Below, in pieces: positions 45,346 to 61,226 of a stretch of 64,000 nucleotides of DNA. How positions within the stretch are numbered: position 1 is the stretch's first letter; each line of letters starts with the position of its first letter. Below the pieces are notes generated by a model. The model worked only from the letters and a program-made list of their open reading frames with translations, was not told the origin of the DNA and did not search any database. Position numbers and translations under genes: made by a program. The DNA is from Leptospira adleri (GTDB lineage Bacteria > Spirochaetota > Leptospiria > Leptospirales > Leptospiraceae). Location: positions 5,805 through 69,804 of the forward strand of contig NZ_NPDU01000020.1 of the NCBI RefSeq assembly GCF_002811985.1, in the 5' to 3' direction.

Positions 45346-45725
45346 GTAAGGAAGATCAGAGGTAGGATGAAAAACCGGATTGAATTTCATTTTCTAAACT
45401 TTGATCTTTAAAATTCGGGAAGAAAAAATTCACCTGAAAATTCGATTTCGAAGCGGGCTTTAAGTCCGTTTTCATCTTTTTTTAAGAAAAATTTTTTCCC
45501 GGAACGACAGCCAACGTTTCCGTAGGGGAGAAATCTCCGATTCCAATCAAATGTAGGAACTCTTACTTTTTTAGAATGATCGTAAAGCGATTCTCGATCT
45601 CGCTAAAAAGGAAAACGTCCTTTAGTTTGTAGGAACTCATACGAAATATTAGAATTTCCTAAAACGAAATCCCTCCCTTTTCCACGAGGTTTTTTCAGAT
45701 CGCCGTCCGCTCTATCAGAAAATTC
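45346..45725. other. 380-base gap between convergent genes, with short repeats
   Basis: No supported gene. It holds two copies of a 15-base element of the form TGTAGGAACTCNTAC at 45552-45566 and 45628-45642, each partly self-complementary. A short run pairs GCGGGCTT with AAGTCCGT-like bases. The region is otherwise AT-rich. Confidence 0.6.
45552..45642 (+). repeat. Two copies of a 15-base partly palindromic repeat
   Basis: Copies TGTAGGAACTCTTAC (45552-45566) and TGTAGGAACTCATAC (45628-45642) differ at one base and are 76 bases apart. A third, inverted relative lies at 59383-59398 (TGTAAGAGCTCCTACA). The element resembles dispersed intergenic motifs seen in Leptospira genomes; function unknown. 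Confidence 0.6.
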
Positions 45726-47391
<1,666 letters not shown>

Positions 47392-47438
47392 CCCCGATCG
47401 AAAAAACACTGGTACGTAAGAAGTGAAGTTCGGATCGT

Positions 47439-47746
47439 ATGAAAAAGAATTCCTCCAAATCCGGCTATTCCGGAGCGAAAACGATCTATATCCGAAAGCT
47501 GAGGTTTGAGGAAGCCCAGGAAAAACTCGAAAGAGAAATCCAAGAAGCCTTTTTGGCCGGGGAAACGTTCGTAGAAATCATACACGGAATCGGGGAAGGA
47601 ATTCTCAAAAAATTAACGGTCGATACGATTCGTTCCCATGATTTTTTGAAGGAAGTGGACTATTCTCTCTATGGAATCTCCAATCCGGGATCCACATTGG
47701 TCGAAGTATTAGGACCCGATAAGGACACTCTCAAAAGGTATCTCAA

Positions 47747-47750
<4 letters not shown>
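47439..47750 (+). CDS. Smr-domain protein
   Basis: This 103-residue protein is a stand-alone Smr domain, found in MutS2 C-termini and in small proteins acting on nucleic acids. The hallmark segment is TFVEIIHGIGEGILKKL near residues 45-62, and the end has NPGSTLVEVLG. The usual LDLHG start appears as IYIRKLRFEEA, without the histidine, which is found in some Smr proteins. It overlaps cimA by 4 bases and opens a plus-strand gene run. Confidence 0.85.
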
Positions 47751-49851
<2,101 letters not shown>

Positions 49852-49858
49852 GACAGGT

Positions 49859-49907
49859 GCGGTCTTGTATTCTTCTTTTTCAAAGAGAAAGAAGACCCGC
49901 CCGTTTT
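49859..49907 (+). terminator. Intrinsic terminator after pth
   Basis: A hairpin pairs GCGGTCTT (49859-49866) with AAGACCCGC (one bulge), with an inner CTTCTTT/AAAGAAG pairing. It is followed by CCGTTTTTTCG. The position 8 bases after the pth stop fits termination of the Smr-cimA-pth run. Confidence 0.65.
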
Positions 49908-50003
49908 TTCGATCGTTTTGAAGTTGGAAATCTTTGGGAGCCGTTCATTCTCCGAGGTTAAAAAAACAAAAGGATCGAACTCAATTTAAAACGGAGTATT
50001 CCA

Positions 50004-50925
50004 TTGGGCGATTATCCATTTCGACTTCCTCAGTTTTCATCCGCTTCTCAAAACTTAGCGGCGGAGAAATTCATTACGTATCTTAGAATCGAAAAAAATT
50101 ATTCTCAAAATACGCTCAATGCCTACAGCATCGATCTGAAATTCTTTTTCGATTTTTGTGAAAAGGAGCAGTTGGATATCCTACAAATCGAACCGGTGGA
50201 CATTCGATCTTACTTCGCCTATCTCGCAAAAAATCACGGGTTGGATCGAAGATCCCAAAGCAGAAAATTATCCTCTCTCAGAACCTTTTACAAAGTATTG
50301 CTCCGAGAAGATCTGGTTCCTTCCAATCCCGCCGTGCAGATAAGCTTTCCGAGGGTCAGAAGAGAAATTCCCAAAAATTTTCGGATCGGAGAAACGGAAG
50401 AAATCCTGAGTTTCGAAGCCGAACGAACGTCGGAAATTTTGGACATTCGCGACCGAGCGATGATCGAAGTATTGTATTCTTCCGGACTTCGAGTTTTCGA
50501 ATTGGTGAACGCGAAACTTTCGGCGCTTTCCAAAGATCTTACCATCCTCAAGGTTCTCGGAAAGGGTCAAAAGGAAAGATTTGTATATTTTGGAAAGGAA
50601 GCCGTACAATCTCTTGAAAAATATTTGGAATACAGAACTCATTTTTTTCCCGAGACCGAGGAAATTTTTCTAAATCAAAAAGGAAAGAAACTGACGACCC
50701 GGGGCGTACGTTATATTTTGAATGAAAGAAGAAAAAAGATGGGATGGGAAAAGACCATCACTCCGCATAAATTCAGACACACGTTCGCAACCGATCTTTT
50801 GGACGCGGGAGCGGATATCAGAGCGGTGCAGGAATTGCTCGGGCATTCTTCGCTTTCCACAACTCAGATTTATCTGAGCGTGAGTAAGGAAAAAATCAAA
50901 GAGGTTTATAGAAAAGCTCATCCCC

Positions 50926-50939
<14 letters not shown>
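50004..50939 (+). CDS. xerC: Tyrosine recombinase XerC
   Basis: This 311-residue site-specific recombinase should resolve chromosome dimers. The SAM-like N-terminal domain ([19 protein letters not shown]) is followed by the catalytic domain with Arg ([10 protein letters not shown]), Lys (LGKGQKER), HKFRHTF (His-x-x-Arg), [13 protein letters not shown] (His and Tyr). The start is TTG. The gene overlaps hslV by 14 bases, matching the codV-clpQ-clpY (xerC-hslV-hslU) order of Firmicutes. Whether it acts with a second Xer protein is not shown. Confidence 0.92.
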
Positions 50940-51468
<529 letters not shown>

Positions 51469-51479
51469 AGAATAAATAT

Positions 51480-52916
51480 ATGACAGATTCTCACAAAGAC
51501 CAGGAACTCATCCTTTCAGCCGAAGAAGAACTCACGCCTCGACAGATCGTGACCAAGTTGGACGAACATATCATCGGACAAAAAAACGCCAAAAAAGCGG
51601 TGGCGGTCGCGCTTCGAAACAGAACCCGCCGCAAAAAATTAGATCCTGAAATGCAGGAAGAAATTTATCCCAAGAACATCATCATGATCGGGCCGACCGG
51701 CGTCGGTAAAACGGAAATCGCAAGAAGACTCTCCAAACTCTGCGGCGCGCCCTTTCTCAAAGTGGAAGCCACAAAATATACGGAAGTAGGCTACGTCGGA
51801 AGAGACGTGGAATCCATGATCCGGGATCTTGCGGTCATTTCCATGAATCTTGTAAAACAGGAATTCAGAACCAAGGTAGAAGAAGCCGCAAAACAAAAAG
51901 CGGAGGAAGCGTTACTCGATATTTTACTTCCGTTTCCGGGAGAACCCAAACCGTCTTCCACGCAAATAACAGGTTTTTCGAATACGCCGATCGCGGATGA
52001 AGAGGAAAGGAAAACACACTTTCTCGAAACCAGAGAGTTTATGAGAAAAAAATTAAAAACCGGAAAGTTGGACGAACAGGAAGTAGAACTCGATCTACCG
52101 AACCCCAGCGCGTCTCAGATTCCGATGTTGCAGGTTTTCGGAGCGGGAAATTTGGACGACTTGGACAATCAATTGCAGAATGTCCTGGGCGATATGCTCC
52201 CCAAAAAGAATAAAAAACGGAAACTCAAAATTCCGGAAGCTCTCAAAGCATTGGAAGAATTCGAAGCCGAAAAGTTACTCGATCCGGACAAGGTTCAAAG
52301 AGAGGCGCTTCGAAGAGTGGAAGAAATGGGAATCATCTTTCTCGACGAGATCGACAAAATTGCGGGAAGAGAAGGAAAAACGGGAGCAGACGTTTCCAGA
52401 GAAGGGGTTCAGCGAGATCTTCTTCCGATCGTGGAAGGCGCAACCGTTAACACAAAGATCGGTCCTGTAAAAACCGATCATATCCTTTTTATCGCCGCGG
52501 GCGCGTTTCACATGACCAAACCCTCGGACCTGATTCCCGAACTCCAGGGAAGATTTCCGATCCGCGTTGAGCTGGAAAAATTATCCAGAGAAGACTTCGA
52601 AAAAATTCTCACCGCGCCTCGCTCCTCTTTGACGAGACAGTACGAAGCGCTTTTGGCGACCGATTCGATTCGTGTGGAATTCACCGCGGAAGGAATTCAA
52701 GAGATAGCAAGAATCGCGTATGACATGAACGAAAAGCACGAAAACATCGGAGCGCGGAGATTGAATACGATCTTAGAACGTCTTTTGGAAGAATTGAGTT
52801 TTGAAGGTCCCGATCTCCCGGAAGAAAAACGAAACGTAAAAATCGACGGAAAATACGTTTTAGATCGATTGCAAGGCGTGATTCAGGACAAAGATCTGAG
52901 TCAGTACATTCTTTAA
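51480..52916 (+). CDS. hslU: ATP-dependent protease ATPase subunit HslU
   Basis: HslU unfolds substrates and feeds them to HslV. The 478-residue protein has the start [17 protein letters not shown] and Walker [10 protein letters not shown] near residue 70. Walker B appears as [13 protein letters not shown], and the GYVGRD pore motif as [11 protein letters not shown]. The insert I-domain (residues 130-260) is shaped as expected. The C-terminus ends DLSQYIL, the tail that docks into HslV. Confidence 0.97.
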   Translation: MTDSHKDQELILSAEEELTPRQIVTKLDEHIIGQKNAKKAVAVALRNRTRRKKLDPEMQEEIYPKNIIMIGPTGVGKTEIARRLSKLCGAPFLKVEATKYTEVGYVGRDVESMIRDLAVISMNLVKQEFRTKVEEAAKQKAEEALLDILLPFPGEPKPSSTQITGFSNTPIADEEERKTHFLETREFMRKKLKTGKLDEQEVELDLPNPSASQIPMLQVFGAGNLDDLDNQLQNVLGDMLPKKNKKRKLKIPEALKALEEFEAEKLLDPDKVQREALRRVEEMGIIFLDEIDKIAGREGKTGADVSREGVQRDLLPIVEGATVNTKIGPVKTDHILFIAAGAFHMTKPSDLIPELQGRFPIRVELEKLSREDFEKILTAPRSSLTRQYEALLATDSIRVEFTAEGIQEIARIAYDMNEKHENIGARRLNTILERLLEELSFEGPDLPEEKRNVKIDGKYVLDRLQGVIQDKDLSQYIL

Positions 52917-52962
52917 ACAAAATTAGAATCTTGTAATTTTCCGTTTTTAAGAAATGATTTTT

Positions 52963-52984
52963 GAATCTAAAATCGTAGATTCTA
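52963..52984. terminator. Possible terminator after hslU
   Basis: GAATCTA at 52963-52969 pairs with TAGATTC at 52976-52982 with a 6-base loop, followed by TATTT. The stem is short. It may also contain promoter bases for the next gene. Confidence 0.3.
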
Positions 52985-53008
52985 TTTGACGAACTTCCGA
53001 AAATAGGG

Positions 53009-54292
53009 ATGCTTTGCGTTATGCTCCGTATCCCAATCCCTTTCAAAAAAATTCCAATCTATTTTTTATTCGCGATTGTTTTGATTTTTTCAAACGGCTG
53101 CGAATGGATTCAAAAAACCTTGGTCGAAGTTTTAGGCGCCCCCGACACTTACAAGGCCGAAGGCGATCCGAATCTCATCCAACCGAATTTTTCCGGCAAG
53201 GACGAACAAAAGGAGAAGATCCTAGTTTCTCTCAAAGAAGTTTCGTCCGGCTTTTCGCAACCGACGGATCTTCAATTTCCTCCGGGAGAATCGGAAACGT
53301 TTCTTGTCACAGAACAAAAAGGAAAACTTCGCTGGGGAAAGGTACGAAAGAATGAAACCGGAACATTACTGACTTTGAATGTGTTATCCGAAGCCGAACA
53401 AGGCCTTCTCGGTTTGGCGTTTCATCCGGATTTTGCAAAGAATGGAAAACTCTATCTCAACTATGTTCTGAAAGTCGGAGGTAAGGATACGAGCCGAGTC
53501 GCCGAATGGATCGCTTCTTCTCCGAAAGATTTAGCAAATTCTAAAATTTCTTCCGAAAGAATCGTTATGGAAGTCGTTCAACCGTATCCGAATCACAATG
53601 CGGGACAACTCGCCTTCGGTCCGGACGGATTCTTATATGTGGGTTGGGGCGACGGAGGATGGAAAGACGATCCCAAAGAAAACGGACAAAATCCCAAGAC
53701 CTTACTCGGAAGTATGCTTCGCATCGACGTAAACTCTTCGGAAAACGGGAAAAACTATAAGATTCCCGCCGACAATCCTTTTGTGAACGACGCTTGTTGT
53801 GCTCCCGAAACCTACGCATACGGTTTTCGAAATCCATGGAGATACAGCTTTGATCCGCAAGGAAGATTGATTCTTGCCGACGTAGGTCAAGATCTCTGGG
53901 AAGAAGTGGATCTCATCGAAAAGGGAAAGAACTACGGTTGGAATACGAAAGAAGCAACGCACTGCTTCGATCCAAAACAAAACTGCGATGAAAGAGGACT
54001 TACCGATCCGATCTACGAATACGGAAGAGAAGAGGGACAATCGATCACGGGCGGTTACGTCTATTCAAACAAAGCCATATCACAGTTAAACGGAAAATAT
54101 GTTTTCGCAGATTTTGTTTCCGGAAGAATCTGGGCCTTAGATCTCCCGGACGAAGCCGGAAAACCCGCGAAAAAAGTTTTTACGTTGGGAAAATGGCCGG
54201 TCTTGATTTCTTCTTTTGGAAGAGACGCTTCCGGAAAAGTATATCTTACCGATTTTGGAAGTGGAAAGATCTATCGACTCGATCCGAAATAA
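53009..54292 (+). CDS. Glucose/sorbosone dehydrogenase-like lipoprotein (PQQ type)
   Basis: This 427-residue protein is a lipoprotein (signal [13 protein letters not shown]) with a six-bladed beta-propeller of the soluble quinoprotein glucose dehydrogenase family. Visible hallmarks include [60 protein letters not shown] and [17 protein letters not shown] and calcium-binding residues seem present. A cofactor-synthesis operon is not in the window, so whether PQQ is used is uncertain. The start may be the ATG at 53021 instead. A strong bidirectional terminator lies just downstream. Confidence 0.85.
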   Translation: MLCVMLRIPIPFKKIPIYFLFAIVLIFSNGCEWIQKTLVEVLGAPDTYKAEGDPNLIQPNFSGKDEQKEKILVSLKEVSSGFSQPTDLQFPPGESETFLVTEQKGKLRWGKVRKNETGTLLTLNVLSEAEQGLLGLAFHPDFAKNGKLYLNYVLKVGGKDTSRVAEWIASSPKDLANSKISSERIVMEVVQPYPNHNAGQLAFGPDGFLYVGWGDGGWKDDPKENGQNPKTLLGSMLRIDVNSSENGKNYKIPADNPFVNDACCAPETYAYGFRNPWRYSFDPQGRLILADVGQDLWEEVDLIEKGKNYGWNTKEATHCFDPKQNCDERGLTDPIYEYGREEGQSITGGYVYSNKAISQLNGKYVFADFVSGRIWALDLPDEAGKPAKKVFTLGKWPVLISSFGRDASGKVYLTDFGSGKIYRLDPK

Positions 54293-54308
54293 AAAATCAA
54301 CAACCGAA

Positions 54309-54366
54309 GATTTAAAAGAAAAAACTTCTCATTCACTTTTGTTTGAGAGGTTTTTTCTTTTAAATC
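54309..54366. terminator. Strong bidirectional terminator
   Basis: A 23-base inverted repeat with a single G-U pair (54309-54331 with 54344-54366) surrounds a 12-base loop. A-runs and T-runs occur on the arms. It follows the dehydrogenase gene and faces the minus-strand gene at 54830. Confidence 0.8.
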
Positions 54367-54618
54367 ACTTTTTCAGCGGAAGTAGTTCCGCGTAGCAACG
54401 ACGCGCTTCTCAAGTTATTGTTTTCGTCTCGAAGTCTCATTTCAACTAAAACTCAGGCTAACAATTCGTTTCAAAGATTTATGGAACCGTTTCCCCAAAA
54501 AAAAGTAATTCGAGGAAAAATGATCCGGTTCCATAAATTTTCATTCTTGTAAAATGCGTTATGCGAGATGGTAAACTTTGAAGATTTCATTTCCGTAAAG
54601 ACGTTAGACGCTCTTTGC

Positions 54619-54683
54619 AAATTTCAATTCCAGCAAAAGAATTATAAAAGATCCGAAAATTTCAATTCCTACAAAAGAGTTAC
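54619..54683 (+). repeat. Two near-identical 25-base direct repeats, 38 bases apart
   Basis: The copies are AAATTTCAATTCCAGCAAAAG (shown in part) from 54619 and the same with CTACAAAAG from 54657. They differ at a few positions. They lie in the gap before the GHKL-like gene. No function is known. Confidence 0.5.
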
Positions 54684-54829
54684 GTAAGTTTTTAACTCGA
54701 GAAGCCTCTCACATTTCAAAAAGCATCGCGAAAAACTTTCTCGCTTTCGATTCTTTTTTTAATTTCGTTTACGAAATCAGAAGGATTCATTCCGTTCAAA
54801 AAAATTCCGGAACGAGATCGAAAAAAGAA

Positions 54830-55660
54830 TCAGAAATCCATCTTCAGTCCGGAAATCGGATATTTCATATAAACGGTCGTCGTTCTCGCGCCCGAAGTGA
54901 TCGTAAGAAGATCCAAGGGATTCAGACCGATGCTGTAAAATCCTTCGTCGATCATTGCGATTCCAAAACCGGCGCTTTCTTTTTCGTTTAAAAATTCAGG
55001 TCTAAAAAAATCGGCCGAATTACCTTGATCAAAGAGTTCTTTGTGTTTGAGTCTGGATTCTTGAATTCTTTCAAAGTCCATGTGGTGAATCGGAGAATCG
55101 TTTCTAATTCTAAAACTCAACTCGTCCTTCGTGATTCGAATTTTGAGAGAGATATTCATATTGTATTTTTCAATCTTGCTTCGAACGTCGGAAAGAAAAA
55201 CTTTCTCGCTTTCGGTTAAAACCTTCTTCTTTGTGCGAATCTTATCTTCCAAAGATAGAACGGTCTGTACTTGTTTTTTCACCTTATCCGGAACGATATA
55301 ACGATGCATCGCGTCTCTTAAGAGCGAAGTTTCCATGATGATCTCAAGGAGTTCTTCCGCGTCTTGACGACTGGATTCTCCTTGTTCTAATTTTTTTAAA
55401 AGTTCGTCTCGAAAAATGATGTGACGGATGTTCGCCTTGATTGCGTTTAACAACGCTTCCATTAAACCGCTAAAGAGGTGAAAGCCGGCTAACGGATTGG
55501 CTCCGATTTCTTCAAGAATTCCGTTTACAAGCTCGGATAGAATATCTCTTGTAGGTTTTGTCAGACCTTTGAGCTCAAGGTGAAAGAATTTTCTCTTTTT
55601 GAGATCCTCGATATTTTTCAGGATCTCGCTCCCTTTGAGCGCTGTTTTCTGGTTTGCCAT
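54830..55660 (-). CDS. GHKL-ATPase-like protein, degenerate
   Basis: I do not recognise a named gene in this 276-residue soluble protein. It has the outline of a GHKL ATP-binding domain. An N-box-like [15 protein letters not shown] lies at residues 66-80, a G1-like RIRNDSPI at 184-191 and a G2-like [13 protein letters not shown] at 228-240. A strand [15 protein letters not shown] follows, as in anti-sigma or histidine-kinase ATPases. No histidine phosphorylation or sensor domain is present, and the G1 Asp-x-Gly pattern is altered. The middle is a helical coiled segment (85-160). It may be a stand-alone regulator; this is inference. Confidence 0.6.
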   Translation of the reverse strand: MANQKTALKGSEILKNIEDLKKRKFFHLELKGLTKPTRDILSELVNGILEEIGANPLAGFHLFSGLMEALLNAIKANIRHIIFRDELLKKLEQGESSRQDAEELLEIIMETSLLRDAMHRYIVPDKVKKQVQTVLSLEDKIRTKKKVLTESEKVFLSDVRSKIEKYNMNISLKIRITKDELSFRIRNDSPIHHMDFERIQESRLKHKELFDQGNSADFFRPEFLNEKESAGFGIAMIDEGFYSIGLNPLDLLTITSGARTTTVYMKYPISGLKMDF

Positions 55661-55696
55661 ATATCCCCACCGAGTTTTTTAGGTATCATTGATGCG

Positions 55697-55984
<288 letters not shown>

Positions 55985-55988
<4 letters not shown>

Positions 55989-56863
55989 AAATTCTTCATC
56001 TCTCAGATCTTCACTTTCCGACTCAGGTTCCGCTCTTCCAGTTAAAAGGAAAGATGATCGTAGGTTATCTGAACTATACGCTTCGAAGAAAGAAAAAGTA
56101 TCCTCCATATATTTGGAATTCGATTCTCGAAAGTGTGGAAACGTTGAAACCGGACGCGATCGTAGTTTCCGGAGACATTACGAACGTTTCGCATGAAAAA
56201 GAATTCCAGAAAGCGGGAATATTATTAAGCGAACTCCCGCAGGATAAGGTTTTTTATATCCCTGGAAATCACGATCGTTACACCAAACATGCCGTAGGCG
56301 ATCATCCGTTTTACGAAAAATATTTCTCTGCGCTTTCCGGCGATTCTATTTCGCATAACGCAGAATACATCCGTATCAAAAAAATCGGCGGTCTTCATTT
56401 CGTGGGATGGGATTCCAGTTTTCCTCTTTCGATTTTGGACGCGTATGGAAGAATTCAACCCGAGGTCGTAGAGAAGACTCAAAAAATTCTTCGGGAAAAA
56501 AAAATAGAGGACTACGTTTTGGTTTGTCATCACCCGATCTGGAATCCGGAAGAAAGACAGGAGACGATTCACCACCGTCTGAGAAACCGGGAAGAGATCG
56601 CTTCCCTTCTAAAAAAAGTCCCGCCTGTCGCCTTTTTACACGGGCACGTTCATACAAACTGGGTGAAATTTCCGGGTAATAAAATGCCTTATTATGTAAT
56701 CAACTCGGCTTCCAGCACCCGACTTTCCGATTCCAGACATCAGTGCGGATTTCACCTTTTGGAAATCGATAAACGGAATCTTAAAATTCAAAGATATACT
56801 TACAATCTAGAACAGTCTAAATTCACGGAAGCTCCCTTAGTTTCGTATTCAGAAAAGGAATAA
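55985..56863 (+). CDS. Calcineurin-like metallophosphoesterase
   Basis: This 292-residue hydrolase has the complete metallophosphoesterase motif series: [32 protein letters not shown] and FLHGHVHTN. The order and spacing are as in class III/3',5'-cyclic nucleotide phosphodiesterase-like members. No membrane segment is seen. The substrate cannot be read from the sequence. Its start overlaps the lipoyl gene as ATGA, so the two are probably co-expressed. Confidence 0.92.
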
Positions 56864-56864
56864 C

Positions 56865-57911
<1,047 letters not shown>

Positions 57912-57941
57912 AAGGATTTGAGTCTGTTGTACATTATGAGA

Positions 57942-58643
<702 letters not shown>

Positions 58644-58649
58644 CAAAAA

Positions 58650-59264
58650 CTATTCTTCTTGGTTTTTGGGATTCCATCTCGGATATAGATCCAATTCTAC
58701 TCCCAAAAGCCTGAAAATTCTTTCGCTGATAAAATCTCCGAGATCCTCGAGCGTCTTCGGCATCTGATAAAAACCGGGCGATGCAGGAAGAATCGTTCCC
58801 CCCGCGTCGTGGAGTTCCAACATATTTTTCAGATGAATCCGGTTGTAGGGAGCTTCTCTTGGAACCAGAACGAGAGTTCTTCTTTCTTTCAAAGTCACGT
58901 CCGCGGCCCTTTCGATCAGGTTTTCCGTCAAACCGGCGTTAATCGAAGCGATCGTTTTCATGGAACAAGGAAGAACCACCATCGCGTCCCAAGGATTGGA
59001 TCCGGACGCGATGTCCGCTCCTATGTCCAAAAAATTTCGGATCAAAAATTGATGAGAAGAATTTACGATCTTGTATTTGTCAAAAATAAATTCTAAAAGC
59101 TCTTTTGCCGAAGCGACATTACAATTCATCTCTTCTCGAAAGACTCGAAGAGAGGCCGGACTGCAGATTAAAAAAGTTTTCCCTTCGATCGTAGAAAGCG
59201 CACGGATAAATCTTTCCGCATAAATGGAACCGCTCGCGCCCGCCATTCCCAGTACTAGTTTCAT
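58650..59264 (-). CDS. UbiX-family flavin prenyltransferase
   Basis: UbiX-type proteins attach a dimethylallyl group to FMN to make the cofactor of UbiD-type decarboxylases. The protein is about 204 residues with [14 protein letters not shown] at its start. The phosphate/FMN loop [15 protein letters not shown] lies near residue 90, then [14 protein letters not shown]. The start at 59264 is fixed by GGAAGGGA 6 bases before the ATG; the frame extends 15 residues further. It lies near a UbiA-type gene on the same strand but 282 bases apart. Confidence 0.93.
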   Translation of the reverse strand: MKLVLGMAGASGSIYAERFIRALSTIEGKTFLICSPASLRVFREEMNCNVASAKELLEFIFDKYKIVNSSHQFLIRNFLDIGADIASGSNPWDAMVVLPCSMKTIASINAGLTENLIERAADVTLKERRTLVLVPREAPYNRIHLKNMLELHDAGGTILPASPGFYQMPKTLEDLGDFISERIFRLLGVELDLYPRWNPKNQEE

Positions 59265-59546
59265 CGAAAGTCCCTTCCTATTTTTATTATCGATTTCGTT
59301 CCGCAACATAGCGCGCCAACGGTAACCTTCGTCGTCTCATGATTTAAGAATTTCAAACCTTCATCCTTGAAAAAAATTCGGCTGTAAGAGCTCCTACAAC
59401 TTTCAAACGAGCCAACGTCCGTTCCGAAGACAATTCTCGAAATTCTTCCAAATCACTTCTCAACGGTTTGCAACGTGTCGGCGAATTCCCTTTTCCGTCT
59501 GACCTTGGACTCCAATTCGTTTCGAAAGAAGGATTCGATTCTTACC
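59265..59546. other. Gap between UbiX and UbiA genes with an inverted repeat copy
   Basis: The 282-base gap holds a TGTAAGAGCTCCTACA element at 59383-59398, an inverted relative of the TGTAGGAACTC repeats at 45.5 kb. No gene with matching codon use is seen. Confidence 0.5.
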
Positions 59547-60446
59547 TTAATTTCCTAAAATCACGAGATAAAAAAACCGGTCCGCGAGTAATCCTCCAAA
59601 AAGGATCAAAGAAATGTAAGAATGAATCTGATAGAATTTCGGCGGAAAAAAATTCTCTCCCGTGCCGCGAGCGATCCTGTGCTCTTGAAAAAGATAATAC
59701 GCCGTTATCAAAATAAAAAACAGAAAGATCGGACCCAAACCGGAAACGATTCCCGCTGCGAATAAAAGGACGATACAAAGGATATGATTGATCGCGGCGA
59801 TCAGAAGAGATTTTTTTCTTCCAAATCTCGCGGGAACCGAAAACAATCCTTCTTTCTTATCGAAATCCTGATCTTGAAGAGCGTAAAGAATATCGAAGCC
59901 CGCCAAGTTCAAAGCGAGCCCGCAGGTCCAGAGTAAAGGTTCTAAAACGATTTCTTGCCGGATCGCCACCCAAGTCGCAAGCGGAGCCAGACCGATCGAA
60001 AAACCGAGGATCCAATGACACAACCAGGTAAAACGTTTTGCAAGAGAATATCCTAAGAGAATGAGGAGCGTGGGAAAGGAAAGCGCAAACGCCGTCGAAT
60101 TGATAAACCAACTCGCGGCAAAAAAACCCAGAGAAGACAAACCGACAAAAAGAACGGCCGATCGAGTCGAAATTTTTCCCGCCGGAATTTCGCGATCTAC
60201 GGTCCTTTGATTTTTTGCGTCAATATCGCGATCCACGATTCGATTGAATCCCATCGCGGCGGACCTCGCCAAAACCATGGAAATCAAAATGAGGATTGTA
60301 AGAATGATCCAATCGATCGGAGACTTATCGTGGGTTTTGAGAAAGGCCAAAACGAAAGCGATTCCCGCAAAGGGAAGCGCAAAGAGAGTATGTGAAAACT
60401 TGATGAGACTTCCATAGTGCTTTAAGGACGTTAGGCTAAAATTCAT
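59547..60446 (-). CDS. UbiA-family prenyltransferase
   Basis: This 299-residue membrane protein joins a polyprenyl chain to an aromatic acid. Its two Asp-rich motifs are present, [15 protein letters not shown] near residue 67 and [16 protein letters not shown] near 185. About eight membrane helices follow the family pattern. It could be UbiA proper or the MqnP enzyme of the futalosine menaquinone route; the motifs do not separate them. The nearby UbiX supports quinone biosynthesis. No UbiD partner is seen here. Confidence 0.88.
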   Translation of the reverse strand: MNFSLTSLKHYGSLIKFSHTLFALPFAGIAFVLAFLKTHDKSPIDWIILTILILISMVLARSAAMGFNRIVDRDIDAKNQRTVDREIPAGKISTRSAVLFVGLSSLGFFAASWFINSTAFALSFPTLLILLGYSLAKRFTWLCHWILGFSIGLAPLATWVAIRQEIVLEPLLWTCGLALNLAGFDILYALQDQDFDKKEGLFSVPARFGRKKSLLIAAINHILCIVLLFAAGIVSGLGPIFLFFILITAYYLFQEHRIARGTGENFFPPKFYQIHSYISLILFGGLLADRFFYLVILGN

Positions 60447-60570
60447 ACTTTGGGTCGGCTCTGCCTTTTACTGAAAATCGAAACGATTTTCAAAATTCTT
60501 TTCCTACACAAAATCAAAGAGAAAGTTTAAAAATCGATGATTTTTTCTCCGCTCCCCAAAGGATACGCTT

Positions 60571-61221
60571 ATGACTCAAACTCTCGCAGCAACTCCGATG
60601 TCCACGGAGTCGATCCGAACTTTTTTAAAAAAAATCATAGAAGATCCGAAAATTCACTCCCGCTGGTTGAACACGATTTCGTTTCTGGAACACATGGGAT
60701 CCCGTAAGATTCTCGCGACTCAGAGCGACTTCGGAATGGGGGAAATGATTCTCAGACACGCTTCCGAAGAAGCAAGACACGCACATTTTTTCAAACGAAT
60801 GAGCGAAAGAGTTTCTCCAGGCTCTTGCCCCGATTATAAACCTGAAAATCTTCACTGCGGTTTTCCGGCGTTTTCTTATTTTCAAAGACTGGATGCGCTC
60901 GTCCTCAAAGATCTAAACGCCTCGGGAATCCGCGGTAAAAAACAATCCTTTCTTTCCTATCTCTATGTAACCCATCTCATAGAAGAAAGAGCTGATTTTT
61001 TGTATCAGGAATACGATCAGATTCTGGAAGAAAACGGGATTCAAGTCAGCCTCAAGGCGATCATCAAGGAAGAAGAATCCCACCTCGCCGATATGAAAGG
61101 GGCTTTGACCGCCGAAGATCCGGATTACAAAACGCGTTATGCGCTCTTTCAAGAGAAGGAAAAGAAGAATTATCTGAAGTTCCAAACTTCTCTTTTGAAA
61201 TCGGTCGGACTTTCTTCCTAA
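60571..61221 (+). CDS. Ferritin-like diiron protein
   Basis: This 216-residue protein is mostly helical and has paired carboxylate-histidine motifs of a four-helix diiron site: [12 protein letters not shown] near residue 68, [10 protein letters not shown] near 135 and [12 protein letters not shown] near 158, with [11 protein letters not shown] earlier. The pattern E, EExxH, E, EExxH is consistent with a ferritin-like domain. No Dps or bacterioferritin signature is present. I do not recognise a named function. An AAAGGA ribosome-binding site precedes the ATG. The gene ends 5 bases before the next. Confidence 0.75.
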   Translation: MTQTLAATPMSTESIRTFLKKIIEDPKIHSRWLNTISFLEHMGSRKILATQSDFGMGEMILRHASEEARHAHFFKRMSERVSPGSCPDYKPENLHCGFPAFSYFQRLDALVLKDLNASGIRGKKQSFLSYLYVTHLIEERADFLYQEYDQILEENGIQVSLKAIIKEEESHLADMKGALTAEDPDYKTRYALFQEKEKKNYLKFQTSLLKSVGLSS

Positions 61222-61226
61222 ATTTT

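Larger units (their letters stand above)
54293..54829. other. 537-base gap between convergent genes
   Basis: No supported gene. It holds a large terminator hairpin, then a GCGGAA-GTAG-TTCCGC hairpin at 54376-54391 directly followed by GCGT/ACGC pairing. A near-direct repeat of about 25 bases follows at 54619 and 54657. Short relatives of the TGTAGGAACTC element seem embedded (ATTCCTACAAAAGAGTTAC). Confidence 0.6.
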
